The notes under the pieces are model-generated. The model ran no database searches and was not told where the DNA came from. It worked only from the letters and a program-made list of their open reading frames with translations. Positions 12,401 through 26,444 of a stretch of 64,000 nt of DNA are shown piece after piece; the stretch's first letter is position 1, and every line of letters starts with the position of its first letter. Location of the stretch: NCBI GenBank assembly GCA_964007475.1, contig OZ023273.1, positions 11,173,922-11,237,921 on the forward strand, written 5' to 3'. Made by a program: the position numbers and the translations under genes. This DNA comes from Hybos culiciformis (taxonomy: Eukaryota > Arthropoda > Insecta > Diptera > Hybotidae).

Positions 12401-15400
12401 TTTTCTATATTATTAAACCCGAACCCGAACCCGAACCCAAATAGGTTCAGGTTCACTGTTTTTATTAACCTTAAACCCAAAACTCAAGCAAATTGAATGC
12501 AAGGCGTGTTTTTAACTATATTCATATCATATAAATGTCTCCAGGAACAATTTTGTGAAATCCTCTGCAAACACATCAAGTTACAACGTCCTAAATATTT
12601 TTGTAAAATAAAATAAATAACGGAGAATTAAAAAAAAAAATGTTTCTAAATTATTAATGTTAATGGTACATGTAACCATCAAAACACCTTTAATGCCAAA
12701 CTACTATTCTTAAAATGTTATACATTTTATTCTTTTTAGGTTAAACTTCAGCAAATAATTTTTGTTCCTTAGAGAAAATAATCCGAAAGATTAATGGACT
12801 GAACATTTGAACTTGTATCAAAGAAATATCCATTTCACTTTGAATTAAAATTCTTATTTATTTTCGAAGAAAAATAAATATTATAAGTATATCTACATAT
12901 TTATGTGGTTTCTTTGATATTTGTAAACTACTTTTTATTTTATTGGATTTGCTGATAACAAAAAGTTAAGAGTTTCTATATTCAGTATATTTGTATACTA
13001 ACATTTCTTATTCCAATAACATACACTTTTTTTTAAATAGATATTTCTTTAAATTGAAGGTATGCAGTTTAAATTATTTTTTCGTCTAGTTTTTACTTAA
13101 TTTTTTTTTTATTATAATAAAAAAGTAAATAAATAATCGACTAAATTACTTAAATTTATTCTAAACGATTTCATAATAATTAATCCTATCATTCAATCCT
13201 GCTTATTAAATGGTAGGTCACTTAAAAAATTGTAAGTTTTTAAAAAAATGAAGCTTATTTAATAAAATAATGATTTTATTTTTATAAATTATTTTTTGAA
13301 TAGGTACTAAAATTAAAAAATTAATTTTATTTTTCACCGAAAAATACATTAATTGTATACATAAGAGAACTGATATGTGATGACTTATTAAAATTTGGTG
13401 TTAAGAATATAACAATTTACTCAGAACGAAAACAAACGAAATATTTAGTATTATTTCTTAGCTTAGCCATAATTTTTAAAAAGGTCTAGAGAACTAAAAT
13501 TAATTCAACGCTTTTTATTTATAGTACAATGTAGCTATATGTAAAATAAACATAGATGTATTAACATAATATGTATAATATTATTCATTCATATTGTTAA
13601 TGTTATGTACTGTACAGATCGATTTATTCGAAATAAAGATAAAGCACAATTTTTGTCATATACCTAATTCTAAATTGCGTTTTTTCATATACATGTATAA
13701 AAATTATTTTTCTAATCAATAATAATAAATTCTAAGAAAAAGAAAACAAAAATTACTTAAAATTTAACGTTCTTCAAAATGTATGTAGTTGTTATTTCTA
13801 TAAATTCGGATTCACGACTTTTTTTTTCCGAGGGTATTTTTAATAAAAAGATATAAATGTAGAAAAAAAAACTTATTCGATAAATACTTAGTTTTTTTGC
13901 CAACATTTTTATGAGAGGCACGGGATTAAATGTGTAGAAAACAAAATCAAATAATTACAAAAAAATTTGTTAATAAGAAATGATTTTGTTTTTTTTAACT
14001 GAGATTATAAAATCAAGATTATTAAATCAATTAACTTTGAACGAATGCAAAATGCAAGCGATATTAATTTTATTGATTTTTGGTAAAACGAATTTTTGAA
14101 AAATATTTTATATTAAATTTAAAAATTGAATTTGTTTTTCTGTTAAAATTCTCTTGAGAAATTTAACCGCATATATTCCTAAAATGAACATGAAAATGTG
14201 AAAAATTAACATTAAGCCAATAGTTGTCGCTATTTCAAAGGTTAAATTTCTTTGCATTTATTCAGGTAGGCATCTATAATTAGAATTGGTAATTAGAATT
14301 GTTAGAATTGGTTTCAAAACATTCTTTAAAAAATTGCTTGAGTTTGGCTTTGAGTCTGAGTTTGGATCATCACAAAACAATTTTTAAAAGTTTAACTTTT
14401 CAATTCCGTAAATTAATGTTTCATTTATATTATAGACTATAGAGATAAAAACTAATATGTAGGTAATAAGAGATAAACTATAATTAATAGAAATAGTCTC
14501 AATCGATATTAGCGGGAAGAAGGCTTTCCATAATAAAATGTCTTACACGCCTTTATAGGGTTTCACAATTTTATGTCAAATAATTCCCTAGTTAAGTTTG
14601 TATAAAGTTAACGGAATAAAAAAAAGTACAAATCAAGAAAAAGAAAAGTCCCCGTCTAGTCTAAGTGGCTTGACTAAACATATCTTCCATATTATTTATT
14701 TTATTTATTTTTATTTCTTTAATATTTTTTTCTATTTCTTTAATAATTAATACAAATTTTTATATGTTTATTTCTTTACGTCTTTCTTCAAACTAAATAA
14801 TTCAGAAACGAAAATGTGTCTATGGACAATTTAAATTGTTTTTTTTTTTTACAACACCTATTTCGTGAAAAGTCATTACATAGTTTCATTCTTATTTTTC
14901 ATATTCAATGTTGCTATATAATTAATTAACATTTTCCCTACATCAAGTAGTCATTCTTCCTGAAGGATTCTCAGTGCTTAATGAGTCAACAATTTTATTT
15001 TTATCCTTCGATAAGATTTTCTTTTCAACTATAATATTATGTTTGTGTTTCGTTATACATGTGTGTATTTTTGTAAAACTTTTGAATCGAAACTTCTTTT
15101 ACACAATAGATTACATTTCCTGTACTCCGGAAAATAAGAAAATAGCGTTCAATTATGTATATCACTTTTATTTTTCCTTTTCGTTTTGTGGGAAACGAAA
15201 AAAAAAAACATTAAAATTCATCATTACCAGTTCATTGTCGGAAGAACACAGACTACAAAACAAAAATTAGGAATTGTTTTTTTTTTCTGTTTTTATTTAG
15301 ACATCATCAGAATGAAAACGTCGCGAAAAAGAATTTCATTTTGTTTTATGTTGTCAGAAAATAAAATAGGAAAAAAAAAATTGAAAACTTGAAAATTCTT

Positions 15401-15618
15401 TTTTTCTTTAAGTCTTCAATTTTCGTGCGTTGAAAATATAAAAATAACATAAAAGTGATTGTAATAAAAATTGTTGTGAATATTAAAATATAAAAAAAAA
15501 AAATACAACTAAAAAAATATGTTTGGGATTGGGAAATATTTCATTCAGTTTTGCAATTTTATTTTTTTTTGTATGAATCAATAAGAGGAAGTTTAATTAA
15601 AAAAGTAAAGAGTGCTAA
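9478..15618. other. Gene-poor A/T-rich region, part 1
   Basis: No convincing gene. The open frames here are short, low-complexity and rich in Lys, Phe and Asn as expected by chance in A/T-rich DNA. Three to four copies of a short AACCCG repeat lie at about 12415-12440, and a 16-bp perfect palindrome around AGAATTCT lies near 10243-10258. The possible functional island at 10165-10357 is listed separately. Confidence 0.5.
10165..10357 (+). other. Unusually complex island; candidate short exon or conserved element
   Basis: Within A/T-rich surroundings, 10165-10215 and 10293-10357 are markedly richer in G and C. The second block opens with ATG at 10293 and reads MYIAPDLVQGFGCGAEFGDA followed by Lys, ending at 10355 exactly before a GT (GTAGAA). 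A possible acceptor (TTTAATTTAG) ends just upstream, at about 10280. The first block contains a 25-codon frame starting with ATG at 10173. No protein family is recognised and no partner exon was found, so this could equally be a non-coding conserved element or a UTR. Confidence 0.25.
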
Positions 15619-15973
15619 CAGGCCTTTGAAGCGGCAATATTTTTTGGTCGCTCCGCTCCAACTTCTTATAGTTGCTCACGCTCCGCTCTTGCCTCCGTTC
15701 CTAGCTCCACCGCAACTTTCACATTAAAATTTTTAATAGTTTTTTAAAAAAAAATAAACACATAAATTTATTTAAATAGTGGAGATACACTTTTTTCAAA
15801 TTATTAATTTAACATCAAAAATTATCAAATGAAAAATTTTTATTATTTGGTGTTACCAAACAGTGGAGCGCGGAGCAATCAATATTTTTTGTTATATTTC
15901 GTGCTCCGGCTCTACTCACGCTCCAACCAAAAAATCGAAGCTCCGCTGCTCCGCGCTCCGCTCCAAAGGCCTG
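15619..15973. mobile_element. hAT-like MITE with CGCTCC repeats (about 354 bp)
   Basis: The ends are inverted repeats: CAGGCCTTTGAAGCGG on the left and the complement of CAGGCCTTTGGAGCGG on the right, one mismatch apart. The flanks carry the direct repeat GTGCTAAC (15612-15619 and 15974-15981), an 8-bp target duplication that shares its last C with the left end. This size fits the hAT superfamily. Both arms hold many copies of CGCTCC/GGAGCG, which makes the element far more G+C-rich than its surroundings. There is no transposase frame, so it is non-autonomous. Two overlapping frames at 15829-16090 come from this element and its flank and are not genes. Confidence 0.8.
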
Positions 15974-15981
15974 GTGCTAAC

Positions 15982-18900
15982 GTCAGCGTGGCGTCGTATA
16001 TTAGACAGAATATTTGGCACGTTATTATTGAATTATTCATACATTGGTGCAAGGTGCAACCGAATTTCTGTCGATAGCCAAGACATTTAGCAAATTTTTT
16101 CCACTTACTGAACCGATCGGAAATTGGTTATACTTGGAATTTTTAGAATTTTTTTTAGCTAGTGACGTTGGAAATTATTCTGATGAATAGCTGATTTGAA
16201 AATCTTAATAACCATATTATCATTTAAATTACTTGGGAGTATGTATTTCATGGAATGTCACTAAGAAGTATAAGATCGTTACTTGAATTTGAGACATCAA
16301 AAGAATGAATAAATTTAATGACACTTTAAAAACGTACACCGAAAAGTTTGAAAAATATCAGCAAAAAAAAATTGCATATAATATAATTTACCAATTTTTG
16401 AAACCAATACTGAAAAATATGACTTTTTTCTTTTTTTACAAAATTAAATCAAATAAAAGAAAAATAATTATTTTCATTCATTTTTCTTTCACAAAAAGAG
16501 AAAAACTTATAATCATCTCATTCAAAGAAAACTTCTTGAAAAGTGCAGTCGAATTGCATTTTATTTTTATGATATTTTTATGTTAATAAATTTGATTTCT
16601 TAAAAAATAAAAAAATAAAAATAAACACACATATTTTTAATTTATGTTTGTTTTTTTTTTTTTTTGAGTAAAATTTTTGGTTTCGCATTATAACAAAACG
16701 GTCCGGGAGATTTATATACTTATATATATGTATAAAGAAAATTTTGTTTTTCTTTTATAAAAATAAACTTTTGTGAAGTAAAAAATTATGCTTTGAATGA
16801 TTTACATTTTAAAAACTGCAGTATATTTGTTTGTGATAAATAAAGAAAATTTATTGAAATTGTTACAAAAAAATAACATGATTTACATTAAAAATAAGTT
16901 CAAATTTTGTTAAAAAGTGATTTATTATTTAAAAATAAGTGAAAAACAAAATTAATTTTTTTTAATTATTTATTAATTCCATTGATTTTCTATAGCCATA
17001 GTTAAAGTAAATATTTTTTAAACTTCAATTCTGTCACACAGTATGTTCCTAAAGTATTAAGGGCCTTCGCGAAAACAAAGTTTTAGTTTTGCTCTGATTG
17101 TATGGATAATACAATCTCCGACTGAATTGTTTTTTTTTTATATGTTACAAAATATAGATCTGGCTTCAGGGTGAGTGGGCCGGATTTTTTAAACTTTGAG
17201 TTTTTTTTTTTTTTTACTGATATTGGCCTTGTAAATATTTGAAGAGAATGTGAAGTAAAAGAAACAAATAATAAAAACGCAGAAATAATCAATCATTTCA
17301 TTTTATTATAAAATAAACAAAAAGAAATAAAATTTATTTATGTAGATAGTTTTTTCAAAACTACACTAAAGGTACACAATCTTTGTCGCATTTTTGACTT
17401 TTTTTTTAGAGTCCTTTTAAATGACATCAAAAACTGGGAACATGTTGAACGAAAAATAAGAAAACGAGACCCTACGCAGACTTTTTCTACCTAGTGTATG
17501 TATATGAGGTTTATAAAGCATTTTTTTTTAAATGATATCAGTTTTTAAATCTGATTCCAGAGTTACTAATTTTAATGCAACGATTAAGAATAATTTATTT
17601 AATATTTAATCATCAAAACATAAAATTTTAATTTTTATGTGATTAAAAAAAATTTTTTTTCTACTTATGTTAAAATTTCAAAAATTATGTAGTTTATTCA
17701 ACTTTATAGTATAAATTTTGTTTTACTTTGAAAAAAAAGAAAAAAACTAAAAGCGTTTATTATTTCCATAAAGAGGCGTTATTAAGTTGAATAACTTTTG
17801 AATAATTGATCGCCTTATCAATTTTTAATTTTTTATGCACATATTGATTTTTTTAATTTTCTCCAAAAATAACTTTATAATTTAAAACAACCAGGGATAG
17901 AAAAGCATTAAATCCTAATACTCACAAAATCAATTTTTAATATGATTCCATTTTTTTCCGCTCATTGAGAGTTTCGAAGCATAAATATTGTTTGTACAAT
18001 TTGAAAAGTGTTTGTATGTATTTGTTGAAAACTTTTGAATAAATTTCAAAGAATCTCACGCTAACGAGATTACGCATATTTTGTCATTGATAAGATCGAA
18101 ATCGGCTAGGCAGTTTAATAGTCTTGAGTTTTGTAATTGCCCGACAGACAGACGGGCAGACTGAGAGACAGAAAATTAAAGCATATAGAAAAGTGCTTAA
18201 AAACTTATGTCTAAACTTTTGATATTTATGGTATTTCTTTTTCTTAAATTCAATTCACATTCAAATGATTTACATATTATTATAATTATGAATTAATGGA
18301 ATGTATGTTTTTTATTTTGTTTGTATAAAAAAATAAAACATCTTTAAGACATTTTTATAAAAATCCTTAACAGGCTTTATATTATTCTTTATAGACAACG
18401 GGCGTATATTGACAAAATTAATTTTAAACTTTATAATGTTATAAAATTTTATCAAAATTTTTAAAATCAATTTGAATATTTTTATTATAAAAAGTTTCAA
18501 TTTAAAAAACTCTGCAATTAAGTTTATTGAATGTAGAATTGTTGAAGCGCATTTAATTTTTTTTTTAAATTTAATAACACAAATCGGGTTGGAGCTCTTA
18601 CCTGCATAAGTTTAAATTATCATGATAATATATGTTAATGCAATATTACAACAAGAAATTGTTTTTCGAAAAGCATTGTCATATTGTTAATTCTTATGCT
18701 ATCTTTTAAATCTTTATGAAAAGATAAATGTTTTCTTTGCAATAATAATCAATAAGCCAAACTGTAAAAAACATGTTTTATATACATAGAAAAACAAGTG
18801 TAGATGGATAATTAAATTAAAAAATAAATAATAATAAACTAAACTATTTTATGAAACATTTTTATGTTAATTTTTCTTTTGGGGATCAAAAACTTATGGA

Positions 18901-21900
18901 CGGCACTCTGGTATTCTTTATTCTGTACTTAGTGACATGATTTTTTCATCTTATTTTGCGGGTGAACACATGTCAAACTGTATAAATATGGAATTCTAAG
19001 ATCTTACGGTATTCAGTATTTATACTTTAGAATAATTTTTAGGGGATAATTAAAATTGTTTTTTCTATTAATCCACTTTTAAATTACAATGATAATATGT
19101 TTATGTACATTATATACTTACATAAACGATTTTCTCTTCGTGGAATTGGGGATTTATGTTGTCAATCATATAGAAAAGAATGATGTAGGGTGCAAATGGC
19201 TTATGAGCACATTAGACCCCTAGAAACAGTCTTATAGGGAACGAAAATTTGATATTTTAATTTTTCTAATTAATAACAAGAAACAGTTTTGGTTCATTTG
19301 ATTACGATTGATTGGGATAAATTGCCTTATCGTTTAATAAATCAATTTTCCAATGTTAATGTTCTGATATATTTACAAATTAGGGGAAATTCTTCTCGTT
19401 TTAATATTTAGCTAGAAATGTGAATCTTGTCATGCGAAATTAATAAGACATTTAAAAAGTAAGGGATAAATTTTATTGCGGGAAATTTATAATAAAATAT
19501 TGTTCAATGTACATAATATGTTCGATTATAAATATGTCGAATATAAAATGATGATTTCCTAAATATTTTCACTGTTTTGAAAACTGATTGAACAATAAGT
19601 AAAAGCCACTATAAATATAATTCGATTAAGTTCACTTCTTTAATTTACTTTTCGTAATTAAACTGGCGCTAAGAAAAAAAAAAGGAATACATTTTAATCA
19701 AAACATAATATTGCATTCTATTTATTTAAAGTATATTGCAAATAATAATGAAGTAAATAAAACTTTTTAAAATTAAAAATTTTAGCATTCAGTTCAATTT
19801 GTGTAATTTATAAAATTAACGATTAACATTCATTTGTTGATGTTCGAATTAAAAAATATACAAAAATAATAATTCACATGCTAATAGGCAATTTCAAAAA
19901 TTATACAAAATTGTGCTGAACAACATTATTGTAAGATTATTTTTACTTTTGCGATAAAAAAAAAAGTAGTCATTCTCATTCTTTATCGCTAAAAACTTTG
20001 ATATTATGATGACTAGTCAATTGATGACAAAATTACCAAAATTATAATATTTTTAATTTTTCTTTATTAAATATTTAAGCTTATCTCTCTTATACAGCAT
20101 GTTTATCGTTCTTCAGAAAAGAAAACTGATAAAATTTAGAATTGTAGTATTATTCAATTGGCTTCAGCATTAAAAAATAATAAATGTTTATCTTATTAGT
20201 TATAATTGATATAATGTCCTAGTTTTGTTAATATGTTATTACGTAAATATGTTAATGTTATTGTATAATTTTTTATAAAAACTTTATTTAAAAAGGTATT
20301 CCAATATAAAGTTTTCACTTGAACGGAATAATTTTATCTCAATTAAAATAATAAAACAAACGTATTTATTGTTTTTCGTACACTTTTTTTCATGTTCACT
20401 AATATACATCTTACGTATCACTCATGTACCTATACCATTTATGTTCGCAGTTTAGATTTAAAAAGTTGATTCTATTTTTTAAATAATAAAATAAGATTTA
20501 AGACAACTTGAAAAATGAACTTAATGAAAAAAAATTAGGGTTCATAATAAAAATAATAAAAAAATTCCATAGTGATCATAAATAAATTTATTTATTTACA
20601 TTTATTTATTCGTACTTATATTTTATTTAAGGTTTGTTTTTATATTTTCTTAATTCAGATTAGTACCATTTATTTTTCTTTTTGCATGCATGCATATCTA
20701 TACATACTAACGAATAAAAACTATTACAATAACATTCTGTTTATTAAACATTTCCATTGAACATATTTGAAAAACATATAAAAACAAAATTGATGATTTC
20801 ATAAAATTGCCGAAGTTGTATTTTTGAAATTAAGCATATTGCTTCTTTTTTCTCACATAAAGAATTTTATTTCGTAGTAGATTATTCAGGAAAAAAGTAC
20901 ATTCCAAACATAAGTATTAATAATGAGGTATTCATGCAATAGATATTTCAAGTTAATTTTTATGTTTATTATTTAAATAAATTAATTTTAATTTTCTTTT
21001 TAATTTAAATATGTATTAAGTATATGTTTTTTACATGCCAATAATAATAATATAACTAACTAATTTAAAATTTTAGTTTCGTTTAATATAAGTTTATAAT
21101 AATAGAAATATTTGTTCTTTCTAATAAAACTGTAAATGATCTGTATTAAATATTACTAAATATAGAATATGGGAAACTACAAAAAATATGCATAAAAAAT
21201 TATTTTTAATCTAAAAAGCATTCTAAATACATATGATCGTCTTTAAATGGTTGATTATTTTCAATTAGCATCAATTGGCTTTAATTTAAATTCACAAACA
21301 CATAAAGTATATGTACATTTGCATATGTACATCTAAGTGAAATAATTTTTTGAATCCTAAAACTCGTTATAATTTAAAATATTTTTTTTTAGTTTAAATC
21401 ACATGTAGGTATACCAATTTAGTAGCAAAAAATCACACGAATATTCTTTAATGTATTGAAAGTAGACTATACAAAATTTTTTCTAGTTATTCTATGAGTA
21501 CATAGGTATGTTTCTGGTCCCATAAAGAATTTTTTTCGACAAATACCCCGATATCAGTTGAGAATTCACTATTTTCCCTATTGCTCCTCTAATGATTATT
21601 ATTTTAATAATATACCTAATTCGCATTATTTTAGTGAACATGAGTTTGTTATTATGTTTAGAAATAGTATACGAGTAGTATTATATATTTTTTTGGAAAC
21701 CAATTTTATGTTATTTTGAAATTTTGATATTACTGATAATTTAAACAAAATAATTATTTATCTTGCCTATAATAATATACGACAAGCATGATAATTTTAT
21801 CAAGAAAACATTTACAAAAATGAAGTAAACACAAATGTATTTTTCTCAATGTTGATAAGAAAAGATAAGAACTAAAATAAATAAGTTTTAATTTATTTTA

Positions 21901-22300
21901 AGATGTTTAGTTATTTAATATTAGTATTCGCCCCATACTCGAAGTTCGAGTAAAAATTGTTTTTATTTGATACAGTTATGCTGAACACCGCTATTTTGAA
22001 TTTATAATTTTCGCGGTGATCGTACCCGAAAACCCTTACATAAAAACAACATCCTATATTTGAACACAACTACTTTTTTAATTTTTTTTTGATAACACTT
22101 CTACTAATGGTAACCTTTCCATAAAAAAGAGTATCCAATTTGGTTCAGAACAAAGTCGTAATAGGTATCTAAAGAAATATATGAAAATTTATTCACTTAT
22201 TCACGTATTCACGTACAGAGAACAGTACAAATATAACGAATTTGTTTAATTATGAAAATAATTTGCTAGCAAAAATTTCGAAATATGTAGTTATAATTTA
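15982..22300. other. Gene-poor A/T-rich region, part 2
   Basis: No gene is supported. The only local feature is at about 18139-18170, where GCCCG and CGGGC flank a short CAGA-type repeat and could form a small hairpin. Open frames are short and low-complexity. Confidence 0.5.
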
Positions 22301-22308
22301 ATTAAGAG

Positions 22309-22891
22309 TAGGGCTTGCAATACCGGACCAAATTTTTAAAACCGGTATTTCGGTATCTCGTTATACTAATACCGGGATCCCGGTATTAATACCGGTATTT
22401 GAAGTAATTAAAAAATGCGTAATTACGGTGCAACAAATGCATTTTTTTAAATAAGATCTTAAAAACGTTAAATTGCCATGAAATGTTGGTATTTCTATTA
22501 TTTAGGTATTTTTTAGATCAGACTTTTGCCAATATTATAATAATAAACAAAAAGACACTCATTACCTTTCCACGTTGCTATAAATAAAAATTCAAATTCA
22601 AACCAAATAATTAGAATTTCAATTTTTGAAAGAAAATGCTAAGATCACTTTTAAATGGAAAATTTTACAATTTAAAAATTATTTTTAAGTTGGATATTTT
22701 AAATTTTTAAACATGGTCCTTAAAAAATTCTAATTGCCTATAAAAAATAGAATATTTTAGTAAAAAAGTTCTTAAAAATTTAACACCAAATACCGGTATT
22801 AAGTGGTCAGTAATACCGGTATTGAACGGTATCAAAAATGGTCGGTAATACCGGGATTCCAGTTTCCGGGATCCCGGTATTGCAAGTCCTA
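22309..22891. mobile_element. hAT-like MITE with ACCGGTATT subterminal repeats (583 bp)
   Basis: The terminal inverted repeats are TAGGGCTTGCAATACCGG on the left and the complement of TAGGACTTGCAATACCGG on the right. They are flanked by a perfect 8-bp target duplication, ATTAAGAG, at 22301-22308 and 22892-22899, as expected for hAT transposition. Inside each end lie several copies of ACCGGTATT and of the palindrome ACCGGGATCCCGGT, which resemble subterminal transposase-binding repeats. The 350-bp centre is ordinary A/T-rich sequence without a coding frame. The intact target duplication and nearly identical ends suggest a fairly young insertion. Confidence 0.85.
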
Positions 22892-22899
22892 ATTAAGAG

Positions 22900-23359
22900 G
22901 TATATTATTTATATAGCGTTAGTCTTAAATAAGGAAAGAAAAAAGATTATGGCTGTATTGAATTTTTATCTTAGGCTTAAAAGAGCGGGTCATTAAGTCA
23001 TTATGATTCTTTTCTTAATTACTTACTTACTAACATAATTCTATCCAAAATTCCAAATTAATTGAAATTTTTAAATTAATTTACATAATAGGTTTTAGAA
23101 ATTGTTTAGCCATCTAAAAAAAATTCAACAACTTATTTTGTCCTTTATTAGACTTTCAATTATATTTTATTAATTACACACAGATCATATTTATTGCTCA
23201 TTCAGTTTCAAATATCAAAGTTAATGAATTTAATTTGTCTACTTCTTATTTTTTTGTCTTCGCGTATTTATTTCGCCCACTATCATAGTGAAATGTATGT
23301 TTTTAAACAAAATTCTTTAAAACAAAATTTACACACTTAAACATTTTCATAAATAAAGA
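22900..23359. other. Spacer between MITE and tandem duplication
   Basis: A/T-rich sequence in which I see no gene, repeat or site. Confidence 0.5.
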
Positions 23360-26300
23360 AAATAATGTTATTTTATGATTTTATTTATCCTACCACAAAA
23401 AGCAAAATAATAAATTAAAAATGTGTAAAGAAATTTTTAATTTTAATTTTTTTCCAATGAAATTAATTTATTTTGGAAGGAATTTTCTATTTATTAAATA
23501 GTTTGTAATGGTGTTCTTAAAAGAACATCAATACTTCTTCTTTTTTAGATCTTACTTTAATCTCAGTTTGTCAGCTAGATTGAAAAAGCATAAGATAGAG
23601 TGTCACAGTTTCTTTCTTAAGACATACGATTAATAATATGAATTAAAGACAGTAGATACTTATGTTTCATGTTTTTTTTTTATTATTCACCCTCATTTCA
23701 TTTTGAAAATATTTTAAATTATTATTATATTCTTGTTAATAAAACAGACCCATAAATCATTAAGAAATAATTTAAAAAATATATCTATATGATATCGTAT
23801 CTATCTAAGTATGTTCACATTTTTATTTTAACCGCATTATGAATTAAAAAAAAAAGTCATTATCCGTATGATAGTTTAATTCAATTATTTTATTTGTATC
23901 AAATATAAGCGATTTTTGTGGAAAAATGGAAAGAACTCGATCTTGAAATTGCCTTTTATATTTAAAATTAATTTTCTAAATGTATTTAATATCCCACTTA
24001 TTTCCTATTTCCTCAGGTAAATGCCTACATATTAAGTAATTGAAACATTATTTAAAATCAAACTAAATGTAAAAAATTTGAAGTGTACACCTTAACCAGC
24101 CTACACCATAACCCTTACCGTACACCATAAGTGAAGTACATTATTTTTTTTAAACCATCACTAATAGTTTATTAAAGAAATTACTAAAAATTAAAATAAT
24201 TTATTTTTCCGATTTAAAAATAAAATACAAATACAATCAAAAAAGTTTAATTAGCGCCTTAAATACAACTCTGAAAATAAAAATTTTTGTTTTGCAGATA
24301 CTCCCCTGATATCGAATAAAATTGAGCAAATAGGTTTGAATAAAATAGAAACTTCTCGATATGTTGAATTGGTAATTTCGATTGAAGCCTTGCTTGATAT
24401 CAAAAGTTTTCTTGATCAACTCAAACTATAGATAAATTAAGTAAAAAAAGTTAAACAAATGAAGCACACTAGGCTGGTGCTTTTATACTAGTGGTGTTTG
24501 CCCAATTTTGGAAACTATATGTTTTCTGAACAATCTTATGCTTTAATCCTCGTATCTAAAAAAAACGACACCAATACAACCGAACAGTGACTGACAATAT
24601 TTGTTATACAAAAATCGTAAAATTATAAGACAGGGCATTGTTTTTCAAGTCAATCAATTTATTGGCCTCAATTTTTTATTATGCCTTTATTTCTAAAAAG
24701 AAAATAAAATATCTATTTTTTTTTTTTGTTTTTAAATTCAACGAGAATATTTTCCAATAAAATACACTTCAACTTGCTTCGCTTAGGGGAAAAGTAGTAC
24801 AAAGAAAAATTTATATGCTTTAAAAAAATATATATACATATATTTTTTTTTTAAATAACCAACAAACAGTATTTCAAAGTACACTCACAGTGTAATGATT
24901 CAGTGCAAAAATGTTCGCGATAAATATTGGTTGTACTTTGATATTAATTTTCGTGTGACATTATCGGAAAATATTTAACGAATAATTTATATTATTATGG
25001 CATGCGGCTTTAAACTGCATTTAGTCGCGATACTATAATTTTAAATTTTTTTCGGGCCACTAAGAAAAGTTGAAATATTAAAAATCAAAAAATATTTATA
25101 AATATTATAATTTGGATTAAAAACAAAGAATGAAAAAATAATTTAATTAAAAAAAAAAAATGGGTGCAATATTAATGTAATAAAATTTAAAAATAGATTA
25201 AAATTCATTTGAGAAAAAAAAAGAAAGAAAAAAATTAAAAATTTATATAAATATTTGAATATTGAATTTATTAAAATTTATAATAATCATTTTTAAAAAG
25301 ATTCCAATTCGAAAATATTTTTGAACATTTTTTCAAAAATATTTTCATTAAAAAAAAAAAAATATTGCGCAATCATTTAATTGAAAATTGAAAGTTTTTC
25401 CAATTTTTTTGTTCTTGAAAATTTTCTCCCTTGAAATGAAGATAAATTTCCTTTATATTTAAAACTAATAATTGATATTTAAATACAATAAAAATATATA
25501 ATTTTGTTTTTAAAAAAAAAAAGAACATAATTGAAATTTTAATTTTTCGAGGAAAATATACATTTGGAACATAAGCAAAAAATTTTCCTACAAATATTTT
25601 TGGCAAAAATAAAATAATTGAGAGTATTATTTTGAAATTGAGCAGAAGAAATTTTGACATTATAAATCATTCAAAGCTCTGAAACTTAAAAAAAAAAATT
25701 GTTCATCAACTAATTAATTTATGTTCGGCTACATGAAATAAATTTTGTTAAAAAATAAAATAAAATTTTAAAATGTTCAAAAAAAAGAAAAAAGAAGGTT
25801 TTCTTATTTTTAGCTTTTATATCATCATCGGTCAAAAAAAAAAACAATCGTACTTACTCTGTTGTTGTGGAGAAAATATGTGACTTTTAAGAGTTTTTAT
25901 ATAGTGTACTATGTAAAAATATAATTTTCTTTTTTTCAAATATCTTTATAAAAACTAAAACCTAAAAGAATGTCAAAAATATCACAATAAAAATTCTGTT
26001 CATATTTATTTTATTTTTTTTAACAAATGCAACAATACACTGAGAGTTTGTCGTTATAATTTTTTATTTATAATTTGGTTGTTATTCTGCAAAATCTCTG
26101 TGGTCAAAAATTTAAACTGCTCTCAAAAACTCGAATTGTTTTTTTTTATCAAGATTTTAATGTAAACAAAAGTTCGAAAACCTTTGGATCTCATAATCTT
26201 CTGCCTAAATATTGCTTATTAATTTGATTTGAATTAACAAAATGGTTTTCCAATGTGGCGAGAAAGTGCTCTAAAAGTCGATCGAACAAACTTTATATAA

Positions 26301-26439
26301 TATATAATATATATTATATATTTTGTTGGTTGAGGCTAATTTAGAATTTAAATTAAAAATTTAATTTTTTAAAATTTAATTTTGATTTAATGTAAAAGGA
26401 AACAAAAAGTGGCACAAAATAACTTAAAGTAAAATTTTG
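23360..26439. repeat. 3,080-bp tandem duplication, copy 1
   Basis: This block recurs at a constant offset of 3,085 bases, beginning with AAATAATGTTATTTTATG and ending with AAAGTAAAATTTTG. Long A and T runs that I compared have the same length in both copies, and features across the block keep exactly the same offset. I found no difference by eye. No coding gene is convincing; short minus-strand frames at 24237-24419 and 25373-25660 repeat in copy 2 only because the DNA does. The block has no inverted terminal repeats or target duplication, so it does not look like a transposon insertion. Confidence 0.95.
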
Positions 26440-26444
26440 TTTGT

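Noticed and set aside
12415..12440. AACCCG repeats as possible telomere-like sequence
   Set aside because: Only three to four units and internal to the window; no evidence for telomeric origin.
15829..16090. Two overlapping open frames on +
   Set aside because: They lie in the right part of the CGCTCC-rich MITE and its flank, and the two frames only reflect its base composition.
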